DNA from: Arthrobacter sp. efr-133-R2A-120
GTDB taxonomy: Bacteria; Actinomycetota; Actinomycetes; Actinomycetales; Micrococcaceae
NCBI RefSeq assembly: GCF_030209835.1
Contig: NZ_JARVRF010000010.1
Coordinates: 1-64,000, forward strand
Reading direction: 5' to 3'
DNA length: 64,000 nt
The translations under genes were made by a program, and so were the position numbers. Under the pieces are notes generated by a model. The model did no database searches and was not told the DNA's origin. It saw only the letters and a list, made by a program, of their open reading frames with translations. Below, in pieces: positions 46,220-53,779 of the stretch (the stretch's first letter is position 1; every line of letters begins with the position of its first letter).

Positions 46220-46292
46220 GCCTCGGTAGCTCAGAGGATAGAGCAGGAGCCTTCTAATCTCTTGGTCGGGGGTTCGATTCCCTCCCGGGGCA
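46220..46292 (+). tRNA. tRNA-Arg (anticodon TCT)
   Basis: Acceptor GCCTCGG/CCGGGGC, D-arm GCTCAGAGGATAGAGC, anticodon loop CTTCTAA (TCT) and T-arm GGGGG-TTCGATT-CCCTC. Discriminator A, no encoded CCA. The stem pair next to the anticodon loop is C-T mismatched. Confidence 0.9.
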
Positions 46293-46296
46293 CACA

Positions 46297-46340
46297 GAGA
46301 GCGGCTCTGACCTGCGGAAACGTAGTTCAGGGCCGCTCTT
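46297..46340 (+). terminator. Terminator of tRNA-Arg
   Basis: AGAGCGGC-TCTGA pairs with TCAG-GGCCGCTCT, followed by TCTCGG, five bases after the tRNA. Confidence 0.7.
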
Positions 46341-46736
46341 CTCGGGTTATAGGACAAAACGTGTGTAAATCCCGGGCGCGTCATGTCCGTCCGGGAATCC
46401 TCTTTCGCTCGGATGTCGGATTCTGCTCAATAATTCGAATAGACAAATTCCGGGCCCACGGAATCACAGGAGCGGCAACTTCGGCGAAGAGAATGATCCA
46501 GCAGAATCCGACGGCGGCCATGTTCGTTCGCCAAGATATACCGCCTCTTGAGCTCGTCCAGCATCGGCTGCTTGGTTAACGTCAGCTGCGCAAGAGCCCC
46601 GAAAGTCGAGTAAGGACCACTCGCGACGGTGTTTACGAGCCAATCTAGTGTTTCGCTGAGGATCCATGCCGAGCCGCATAGACCGGACTTCAACGACCGA
46701 ACGCAGACAACCGACGACCTGAGACTGGTGAAGAAC
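46341..46736. other. Gene-poor, lower-GC stretch after tRNA-Arg with a 98-bp inverted-repeat element
   Basis: About 400 bases without a convincing gene and visibly lower in GC than the surroundings. GTCGGATTCTGCT at 46415-46427 and its exact complement at 46500-46512 bracket a 72-base core that holds a further stem (ATTCCG/CGGAAT, 46447-46464). A minus-strand frame here reads SETLDWLVNTVASGPYSTFG and might be a gene remnant, but nothing confirms it. A tRNA 3' end is a common integration site, so a decayed insertion is possible. Confidence 0.5.
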
Positions 46737-46982
46737 ATGGACGGAGAACAATGGATCTGGGTCATTGCGGTGCTGGCGGGCGCGGCGTTGGTCGCTCTAA
46801 TTCCGGTCTTTGGGCGATCCGCGGCGCCCAAAAATCAGAAGCCACTTGCCAAACACCGCGAACACCACGCCGGAATCAGGCGGGCGGCTAGACCGACGGC
46901 GGGATCGCGCAGCCGGCCAAATGAGCCCGGACCAGTCGATCCGGACGGGGTTAACTTTGTCACCGACCCCACGCAGCACTAG
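46737..46982 (+). CDS. Small membrane protein, hypothetical
   Basis: 81 aa if started at ATG 46737. One hydrophobic segment at about 6-25 (WIWVIAVLAGAALVALIPVF) is followed by a basic, Pro/His/Arg-rich tail. The frame is open further upstream, but that stretch has unlike composition. No family recognised and the ribosome site is weak. Confidence 0.5.
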   Translation: MDGEQWIWVIAVLAGAALVALIPVFGRSAAPKNQKPLAKHREHHAGIRRAARPTAGSRSRPNEPGPVDPDGVNFVTDPTQH

Positions 46983-47050
46983 GTGACGTCAGGGATAGCC
47001 GGCGGCGCCGCAACCCAGGCCTTGGCACTCGCTGGTTCTAGGCTGTTCCC

Positions 47051-47641
47051 ATGGTCCTGAACTTCGTTTCCGCAGCCATCACCACGGGCCCCGCAACCTG
47101 GCCCGATGTCGAAAAGCTCTTCGGCGTCCGTGGCGAACCTTCCCGCTGTTGGTGCCGATGGTTCGCCCTCACCGGTCAGGATTGGAAGGCCACTCCCCCA
47201 AAGACGCGGAAGGAACAGCTCAAGGACAAATTCGACGGCGGCCCCGAACCTGGAGTCCTCGCGTTCCGAGGCGGCGAAGCAGTGGGCTGGTGCGCGGTCG
47301 AACCGCGCCAGTCTTATCCGCGCATCGAACAATCCCAAGTTCTCAAGGCCGAAGGAGGGGGCGCCCCGGAAGGCACGGGAGTTTGGTCGGTGAGTTGTTT
47401 CGTGGTTTCTCCCGGCCACCGCCGGAGCGGGGTGGCTGCGGCATTGCTGGACGCCGCCGTCGGGCATGCCTTCGCGCATGGCGCCGAGATCGTGGAAGGC
47501 TACCCCGTCGATCCCTCGCTGCGGCCCAAGGCCGGTTCCGCCGATCTCTACCAGGGAACTGTGAAGTTGTTCGGGGCGGCTGGCTTCTTCACGCTTTCCA
47601 CAGCAGTGCCCGGAAGGGCGGTCATGCACCTGCGGCGCTGA
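47051..47641 (+). CDS. GNAT-family N-acetyltransferase
   Basis: 196 aa. The acetyl-CoA loop region appears as SCFVVSPGHRRSGVAAALLDAA (motif A of GNAT), followed by a C-terminal GAAGFFTLS segment. The N-terminal half is rich in Trp/Cys (SRCWCRWFALTG). The acyl acceptor cannot be inferred. It converges on map with a 32-base gap. Confidence 0.85.
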   Translation: MVLNFVSAAITTGPATWPDVEKLFGVRGEPSRCWCRWFALTGQDWKATPPKTRKEQLKDKFDGGPEPGVLAFRGGEAVGWCAVEPRQSYPRIEQSQVLKAEGGGAPEGTGVWSVSCFVVSPGHRRSGVAAALLDAAVGHAFAHGAEIVEGYPVDPSLRPKAGSADLYQGTVKLFGAAGFFTLSTAVPGRAVMHLRR

Positions 47642-47673
47642 TTTTCCGGGCCCCGCAGGCCGAAACAACCCAG

Positions 47674-48441
47674 CTAAGGCAGTGTCAGCACAACCGGGCC
47701 GTCTGCGGTGATCGCCACGGTGTGTTCGCTGTGCGCCGCACGGCGGCCGTTGGCCGAGCGCAGGGTCCACTGGTCGTCGTCGTGGTAGTAGTCGTCGCTG
47801 CCGCCCAGGATCAACATCGGCTCGATAGCGATCACCAGGCCCTCCACAAGCTTCACGCCACGGCCTGGCCGCCCGATGTTCGGCACGTTCGGCTCTGCAT
47901 GCATGGTCCGGCCAATCCCGTGCCCGCCGTGATCGGCAAGGATCCCGTAGCCGCTGCGCTTGGCTTCCCCGCCGATGGCGTACGCAAGATCGCCCATCTT
48001 GTTTCCGATCCGGGCAGCCTCGATTCCGCGGGCGAGGGCGGCGTCCGTGGCGTCGATCAATTCCTGGTCCACCGGATCCGCAGTGCCCACAATGAAGCTG
48101 ACTGCTGCGTCCCCGCACCATCCCTCCACGAATGCCCCGCAATCGACGCTCAACAGATCGCCGTCCTGCAAAACATATCCGTCCGGGATGCCGTGCACCA
48201 CGGCGTCGTTGACGCTCGTGCAAATGACGCCTGAAAAGGGCGTGGACGCCCACCGCGGACGGTAATTCAGGAACGCCGGCTTGGCTCCGGCGGCCTCCAT
48301 GAAAGCGGCAGCAACGTCGTCCAGCTCCTTGAGCGACACCCCGACTCCGGCATGCGAACGAACCGCCGAAAGCGTATTGGCAACCACTCTTCCGGCTTCG
48401 CGCATGAGCGCAATCTCTTCCGGCGTCTTCACCGTGGACAT
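47674..48441 (-). CDS. map: Methionine aminopeptidase, type I
   Basis: 255 aa. Removes the initiator Met. The metal ligands are in VDCGAFVEGWCGDAAVSF (two Asp), DHGGHGIGRTMHAEPNVPN (His), IAIEPML (Glu) and HSEHTVAI (Glu), all present. ATG 48441 gives the family N-terminus (MSTVKTPEEIALMREAG); the frame extends upstream without support. Confidence 0.95.
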   Translation of the reverse strand: MSTVKTPEEIALMREAGRVVANTLSAVRSHAGVGVSLKELDDVAAAFMEAAGAKPAFLNYRPRWASTPFSGVICTSVNDAVVHGIPDGYVLQDGDLLSVDCGAFVEGWCGDAAVSFIVGTADPVDQELIDATDAALARGIEAARIGNKMGDLAYAIGGEAKRSGYGILADHGGHGIGRTMHAEPNVPNIGRPGRGVKLVEGLVIAIEPMLILGGSDDYYHDDDQWTLRSANGRRAAHSEHTVAITADGPVVLTLP

Positions 48442-48576
48442 GAGGGCCTCCAAGCATGAGGAACAAGGGGCCGGATCGGCCACCGGACTAACTCTTCCAT
48501 CCACTCTATGGGCGTCATCATCCCAGTCAACCGGGTGGCGCGTCCGAGCCGCCTTCGGGTGTCCTAGAGTCGCGGT

Positions 48577-49254
48577 ATGGAACACCGAAGAATCGCCATC
48601 ATCCGGAAACGCCTGCAGGCAGAGGCGGACTCGGACCGTGCGAAGGCGGCGCAGGCGTACATGAAATCATCCATGCCTTCGCTCGGCGTCAGGGTCCCTG
48701 CAGTCCGTCGCGTAGTCCTCGCGACCGCGAAGGAACTCCCCTTCGGGTCCGCTGCCGAACTTCGGGACGATGTCCGGCTGCTGTGGCGGGAAGCTGCATG
48801 GCGGGAAGAGCGCTATGCGGCCATCGACCTGACCTCCACCAAGTCCGTGGCCAAGGATCTGGAGATGTTGCCTCTGTACGAAGAAATCATCCGGACAGGC
48901 GCATGGTGGGACTTCGTTGACGGTGTCTCCGACCGTATTTGCGTCCTTCTGCAACACCATCGGAGCACGCTGACCCCGCTCTTGCGGACATGGGCGCGCG
49001 ACGAGGACCTCTGGATCCGTCGCGCCGCCATCACCTCCCAGCTCAAGGCAAAGTCGGCCACCGACCAGGAACTTCTGGCCGCTGCACTCGACGCCAACCT
49101 GGCCGACAAGGAGTTCTTCATCAGGAAAGCAATCGGCTGGACGCTGCGGGAGTATGCCAAGACCGATCCTCAATGGGTACGGAGCTACGTGGAAACCCGA
49201 CGGGCCAGGCTGAGCCCTTTGTCCCTACGTGAAGCGACGAAACACCTCGGCTGA
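48577..49254 (+). CDS. AlkD-like DNA alkylation repair protein
   Basis: 225 aa all-helical HEAT-like protein. YMKSSMPSLGVRVPAVRRV, WREAAWREERYAAIDL, WWDFVDGVSDRI, LWIRRAAITSQL and FFIRKAIGWTLREYAKTDP follow the AlkC/AlkD pattern, including the W-D and R residues of the base-excision pocket. Such enzymes release N3/N7-alkyl purines without base flipping. It converges on the MptB gene with eight bases between stops. Confidence 0.9.
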   Translation: MEHRRIAIIRKRLQAEADSDRAKAAQAYMKSSMPSLGVRVPAVRRVVLATAKELPFGSAAELRDDVRLLWREAAWREERYAAIDLTSTKSVAKDLEMLPLYEEIIRTGAWWDFVDGVSDRICVLLQHHRSTLTPLLRTWARDEDLWIRRAAITSQLKAKSATDQELLAAALDANLADKEFFIRKAIGWTLREYAKTDPQWVRSYVETRRARLSPLSLREATKHLG

Positions 49255-49262
49255 ATCCGGGT

Positions 49263-50882
49263 TCAGGACTTCGGTTTGAGCTTGAGCTTCAAAATCCCGC
49301 GACGCGGGCGGAACAGCACATGCGTCTTCTTGTCAAAGAACACGAGGTAGGCGATGAAGGAGACCGCGATGGCGATGGCCACTCCGCGCACCACCTCAAT
49401 GGGGATCCACTGGAAGACACTCAATTGGTCTGTGAGCGCAATGAGGGTGAAGAACGCTGTCAGATAGAAGACCGTCCGGAGCTGGGGGCCGTCTGCGATG
49501 CCTGTCACCGTAAAGAACACCAGTAGCCACACCATGTACCAAGGCTGGATCACCGGCGCCAAGACGACGACGGCTGCGAAGGCCCAGGCCATCCGGCGAA
49601 GCACGGTCTTGTTGAACTCCGATTCGTCCTCGAGGGGCGCGGGCAGTCCGAATCCGCGGCCAGGCGTCCGTACGGCAAGCCAGACGATGGCAAGCGCCGA
49701 AACCGCCGTTCCGGCGGTCTGGATGACGTCCGTTACGGGAACGCCGGGGCCACCGAAGAGTCCGACGGCGAGCCCCACCGTGTGGGCCAGCAAGCCCACC
49801 GGCGCGTACCAGATCCAGACGGCGCCGGGAGTCTGCAGGGCGCCAAGCCAACCGAATCCCAGGCCGTTCACCAATCCGGCGGCCGCCAGGAGCCCCAGGG
49901 ACAAGCCCAACGTGGCCGCCCAACAGATCATCCTGCGGCCCCAGCCGGCACGGGCACCAGCCCACAGCAGTCCGGCAAAAGGCAAGGCAATCAAAGTAAT
50001 CGGCTTGATGGCGATCGAGGCCGTGATCAGCACGATTCCCAGCACGGGTCGTTTGACCGAGGCGAAGTACAGCCCGGCAACAACCAGTCCCAACATCAAG
50101 GAGTCGTTGTGCGCGCTGGCGATGAAGTTGATCAGGAGAACCGGGTTGAGGACCCCAAGCCACAGCGCCCGCTCCGGATTGACGCCGTGGAGCGCAGCGA
50201 GGCGGGGAACGTAGACAGCGAGCAGTACGACCCCGGCGAGGGCAGCCAGACGGAAGGGAATCAGCGCAAGCTCGGGGACGCTTGCGCTCACCCATACGGC
50301 ACCCTGTTCAATCCAAAGCCACAGCGGACCGTAAGGCGTCGGTGCTTCCGTCCACAATTTGTCGGGTCCGAGCGAAAAGTAGTTGCTCAGGGCCGAGATG
50401 CCGTTGGTATATGGGTTCAGGCCCTGCTCCATGAGCCGGCCCTGGCCGATGTAGGCGTAAGCATCCCTGCTGAACAACGGCAAGCTGAACATCATCGGGA
50501 CTGCCCACATCCACAATGCCCGCCGAAGGACAGGCCGCGAGGAAGGGTTCCATCCGCCGATCCGCTGGGCAATGCGCAGCCACGAGCGCAGGAGCAGGAG
50601 TGCGCCAAGGCAGAGCATCACGGTGCACAGGATCACACCAACCGGCGATGTCCTGGCCATGATGAAGAGGGGCGTCCGGATCAAGGCACTGCTGCTGGCC
50701 AGCCAGCCGACGCCGACCGATCCTGCCACCATGAGCAACGACCCGACGAACCCTTGGAGGACCGCTGTCCTTGCCGCTTTGGCTATGACAGTGCCGTGTG
50801 GCGGGACGGTGGAATCGCCAAGCGCCTCTGGATGAGCCAACGAACTCCCCACCTCACGCTCACGAAACTTCGACGTCACCAT
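49263..50882 (-). CDS. MptB-like polyprenol-phosphomannose-dependent mannosyltransferase (copy 1)
   Basis: 539 aa GT-C membrane enzyme with about 12-13 transmembrane segments. FSRDAYAYIGQGRLMEQGLNPYTNGISALSNYFSLGPDKLW and the TPYGPLWLWIE and VIQPWYMVWLL motifs match MptB, which extends the alpha-1,6-mannan core of lipomannan from C50-P-mannose on the outer face. ATG 50882 follows AGGA by nine bases. The C-terminal tail is basic (KLKLKPKS). A second copy lies at 53.8-55.4 kb. Confidence 0.85.
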   Translation of the reverse strand: MVTSKFREREVGSSLAHPEALGDSTVPPHGTVIAKAARTAVLQGFVGSLLMVAGSVGVGWLASSSALIRTPLFIMARTSPVGVILCTVMLCLGALLLLRSWLRIAQRIGGWNPSSRPVLRRALWMWAVPMMFSLPLFSRDAYAYIGQGRLMEQGLNPYTNGISALSNYFSLGPDKLWTEAPTPYGPLWLWIEQGAVWVSASVPELALIPFRLAALAGVVLLAVYVPRLAALHGVNPERALWLGVLNPVLLINFIASAHNDSLMLGLVVAGLYFASVKRPVLGIVLITASIAIKPITLIALPFAGLLWAGARAGWGRRMICWAATLGLSLGLLAAAGLVNGLGFGWLGALQTPGAVWIWYAPVGLLAHTVGLAVGLFGGPGVPVTDVIQTAGTAVSALAIVWLAVRTPGRGFGLPAPLEDESEFNKTVLRRMAWAFAAVVVLAPVIQPWYMVWLLVFFTVTGIADGPQLRTVFYLTAFFTLIALTDQLSVFQWIPIEVVRGVAIAIAVSFIAYLVFFDKKTHVLFRPRRGILKLKLKPKS

Positions 50883-51177
50883 CAAACAAAATCCTGTCCG
50901 GTTTCCTGCCGCATCCGGGCCAAAGTGGCACTGCCGGTTGCCATGGATTATTGCAACTGTAGCATCGCCACCCCTGGCTTCCCGGGGCCAGCCGGACCAT
51001 CGGTCGGCCCGCGAAAGTGGCCTGAGATAGGATGGATGGGGCTCTGGTTTGATGCCGCAGACCCACAGCCACGCTGGTTCCGCTCGAAATTCAATGGAAC
51101 CGATGTTGTCTGGAGCGGCTCCGGCCGCTGCGCCTTACGGCACCCTGTGACGATAACTACCTGACAAGGATCCTCCC
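50883..51177. other. Divergent promoter region between MptB-like copy 1 and the GT87 pair
   Basis: 295 bases between divergent starts. It must carry promoters for both directions. I see no gene and no strong repeat; the frame that feeds the plus-strand gene has a stop at 51154-51156. Confidence 0.4.
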
Positions 51178-52491
51178 ATTTCCACGGACTCATTCTTCAG
51201 CGCGCTCACACGGTTCCGTCATCGCGTTCTTCCCCCTTCGCTGGAGGCAAGGCTCAATTCTCCCAAGGGCCTGCTTGCAGGCTTCTGCGTCGTGCACTTG
51301 GTCTTCCTTGTGTTCGCGCTGATCCTTTCCCTGCGCGGCGAAGCCTTCAGCGACACCTTCATCTACCGGGACTGGACCTCTGCCGGGTTCCGGGATGAGA
51401 ACCTCAGCGGCGGGCCCAGCCCGTGGGTCTACCCCGTCCTCGCCTTGGTACCGATGGCCATCGCAGGCTTGGCCGGACCCGGTCCGTTCTTCTTTCTCTG
51501 GGTGCTCATGATCACCCTGCTCAACGGCGTCGCCCTCGCCAAGCTCACGGGACGGGGCCGCCGTCGCGAGGCCATCCCGGCGGGATGGTGGTGGCTGGTC
51601 TTCGTCTTCATCATGGGTTGGCTGGGATTCGCCCGGGTGGACGGATTGACTGCCCCCATCGTCCTGATCGCCTTGGCGTACGGGGTGTCGCACCCGTTCA
51701 TTGCCTCCACCCTCCTGAGCGTTGCCACCTGGATGAAGGTTTGGCCGGCCGCCGTCATGCTTTCGTTGTTCACCGTGGTCAAGCAGAGAACCAAAGTGGT
51801 GGCTGCCGGTATTCTGACCAGCGTCTTAGTGATCGCCCTGACGGCTGCCGTAGGTCAACTGCCGAAGCTCCTTAACTTCCTGACCCAGCAAGGCGATCGT
51901 GGCATGCAGTTGGAAGCGACCTTCACCACTCCTTGGTTGTGGCTCTCGGTCCTCCATGTGGGTGACTCGAGAATGTACATGAACACGGACATCAACTCGA
52001 TGCAGGTGGATGGGCCGGGCACGGCCTTCATGTCATTCCTCATGCAGCCCCTCCTTGCCCTCGCCGCGATTCTGGTGGCTGCCCTGACCTTCTGGGCACT
52101 CCACAACGGCAAGCGAAGTGGCGGAGCGGACCGCACCGAACTATTACTGGCTGGATCCCTGACCATGGCCACGGCCTTCGTCGTGTTCAACAAGGTCGGG
52201 TCACCCCAGTTCATGGTGTGGCTGGCGCCTGCCGTCGCCGTCGGGCTTGCCCACAGCTGGAAGGAATGGCGGGTGCCCGCGGCGATGCTCATCGCCATTG
52301 GGGTGGCCACATACTTCATCTACCCCCTCTTCTATGACGCACTCAGCCATAACAACCCTTTGATGGCCTTGGTCCTGACGGTGCGCAACGTCCTGCTGGT
52401 GGTCCTGTTCTGCTGGTCCGTACGCCGCCTGTACCTTTTGGGCAAGAAGATCCCGGCCAACGAACCGGCCGCCGCTGCCAAGGAGTCCTGA
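51178..52491 (+). CDS. GT87-like GT-C glycosyltransferase, probable ATT start (copy 1)
   Basis: 437 aa, about ten transmembrane segments. SDTFIYRDWTSAGF, GPSPWVYPVLAL, GFARVDGLTAPIVL, TWMKVWPAAV, DRGMQLEATFTTPWLWLSV and FVVFNKVGSPQFMVWLAP resemble the GT87/DUF2029 polyprenol-phosphate mannosyltransferases. The conserved N-terminus begins at ATT 51178 (ISTDSFFSALTRFRHRVLPPS), with AAGGA seven to eight bases upstream. An in-frame stop lies at 51154-51156 and no ATG, GTG or TTG follows it before 51292. It is paralogous to the next gene and probably co-transcribed with it. Confidence 0.85.
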   Translation: MSTDSFFSALTRFRHRVLPPSLEARLNSPKGLLAGFCVVHLVFLVFALILSLRGEAFSDTFIYRDWTSAGFRDENLSGGPSPWVYPVLALVPMAIAGLAGPGPFFFLWVLMITLLNGVALAKLTGRGRRREAIPAGWWWLVFVFIMGWLGFARVDGLTAPIVLIALAYGVSHPFIASTLLSVATWMKVWPAAVMLSLFTVVKQRTKVVAAGILTSVLVIALTAAVGQLPKLLNFLTQQGDRGMQLEATFTTPWLWLSVLHVGDSRMYMNTDINSMQVDGPGTAFMSFLMQPLLALAAILVAALTFWALHNGKRSGGADRTELLLAGSLTMATAFVVFNKVGSPQFMVWLAPAVAVGLAHSWKEWRVPAAMLIAIGVATYFIYPLFYDALSHNNPLMALVLTVRNVLLVVLFCWSVRRLYLLGKKIPANEPAAAAKES

Positions 52492-52492
52492 G

Positions 52493-53779
52493 ATTTCCGT
52501 TCGATTCTTCGACGGGCTGGCCCGCGTGCGCGACGCCGCCCTGCCGCCTGCCGCCGTCGACTGGTTCAGCCGTCCCTCCAGCGTTTGGTGGGGTTTCGCC
52601 GCCATCCATGTGTACTTCCTCGGCTGGATGGCAAGTTTCTTCCTGTCCGGAAACACGTTCAGCGACACCGAGCAGTACCGTCAGTGGGCGATGGCCGGCT
52701 ACAACCCCGCGGATCTCCACGGAGCCATCAGCCCTTGGGTTTACCCGGTGCTCGCCCAGATTCCGATCTTCCTGGCCAACATCGCGGGCCCTGGTCCATA
52801 CCTGCTGGTGTGGACGTTGATCATCACTGCGCTCAATGCGGCCGGTTTATTCATCTTGACCCGCGGCCCGCGCAAGGCAAGCGGTATTGCCCCTGCTTGG
52901 TGGTGGCTGTTCTTTACCGCGTTCATGGGCTACCTCAGCTTCGCCCGGGTGGAGGGCATCACGGCACCCATCGTGCTGGTCGCCCTGCTGTATGCCGCCA
53001 CGCGGCCCGTGGCGGCGGGCATCCTCCTCAGCATCGCCACGTGGATCAAAGTCTGGCCAGCCGCCGTCCTGGTACCCATCGTCATCGCGAGCCACCGCAG
53101 GCTGAGAATCATCGCGTGCGGCGCGGCCGTCACCGCAGCCGTCGCACTGGGCACCTACCTTTCAGGCGGCCTCCCGCATATCCTGGACTTTTTGACCAAC
53201 CAGGGTGAACGCGGCATGCAACTGGAAGCCACGTTCTCAACGCCCTGGGTCTGGTTGAGCGTGTTCAACATCGGCGGCTCCAAAATCGCCGACAACGTCG
53301 CCATCAATTCCACCGAGGTGTACGGGCCGGGAGCCAATGTGGCGGCGTTCATGATGCAGCCGCTCTTGGTGCTTGCCGCCGTCGCGGGCTCTGCCCTCTT
53401 GCTTTGGGCGCTTCGGCGGGGCGCCGAACCTGAAGAGCTGTTTCTCGAGGGCGCCCTCATGATGACCACCGCGTTCATCGTGTTCAACAAGGTGGGGTCG
53501 CCGCAATTCATCATCTGGCTTGCGCCGGTGGTTATCGCCGGGCTGACCCACGACTGGAACCGTTGGCGGGTTCCTGCCGCCCTCCTGATGGGGATCGCCA
53601 TGACGACTTTTGTGATCTACCCGCTGTTCTACACGCCGCTGATCCACGCCAACCCCGTGATGGCAGCGGTGCTCACTGCACGAAACGTGCTTTTGGTTGT
53701 CCTGCTCTGGTGGTCCGTGCAGCGGACCGTGGAACTGGGACGCAAGTCCAGCGCAAGAACTGCTATTCGGAGCGCCTGA
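52493..53779 (+). CDS. GT87-like GT-C glycosyltransferase, probable ATT start (copy 2)
   Basis: 428 aa, paralogue of the previous gene with the same membrane layout (SDTEQYRQWAMAGY, GAISPWVYPVLAQIP, SFARVEGITAPIVL, TWIKVWPAAVLVP, ERGMQLEATFSTPWVWLSV, FIVFNKVGSPQFIIWLAP). The family N-terminus (ISVRFFDGLARVRDAALPPA) begins at ATT 52493, with AAGGAG seven bases before it and one base after the upstream stop. The first GTG (52526) would cut the conserved start. The 3' end overlaps the converging MptB-like gene by 17 bases. Confidence 0.85.
   Translation: MSVRFFDGLARVRDAALPPAAVDWFSRPSSVWWGFAAIHVYFLGWMASFFLSGNTFSDTEQYRQWAMAGYNPADLHGAISPWVYPVLAQIPIFLANIAGPGPYLLVWTLIITALNAAGLFILTRGPRKASGIAPAWWWLFFTAFMGYLSFARVEGITAPIVLVALLYAATRPVAAGILLSIATWIKVWPAAVLVPIVIASHRRLRIIACGAAVTAAVALGTYLSGGLPHILDFLTNQGERGMQLEATFSTPWVWLSVFNIGGSKIADNVAINSTEVYGPGANVAAFMMQPLLVLAAVAGSALLLWALRRGAEPEELFLEGALMMTTAFIVFNKVGSPQFIIWLAPVVIAGLTHDWNRWRVPAALLMGIAMTTFVIYPLFYTPLIHANPVMAAVLTARNVLLVVLLWWSVQRTVELGRKSSARTAIRSA

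Noticed and set aside
46427..46831. 134-aa minus-strand frame after tRNA-Arg
   Set aside because: Half of it is antisense to the small membrane protein, and there is no start with a ribosome site. Kept only as a possible remnant in the gene-poor stretch.
46979..48466. 495-aa minus-strand open frame
   Set aside because: Overlaps the GNAT gene and map out of frame. Both real genes have family motifs; this one does not.
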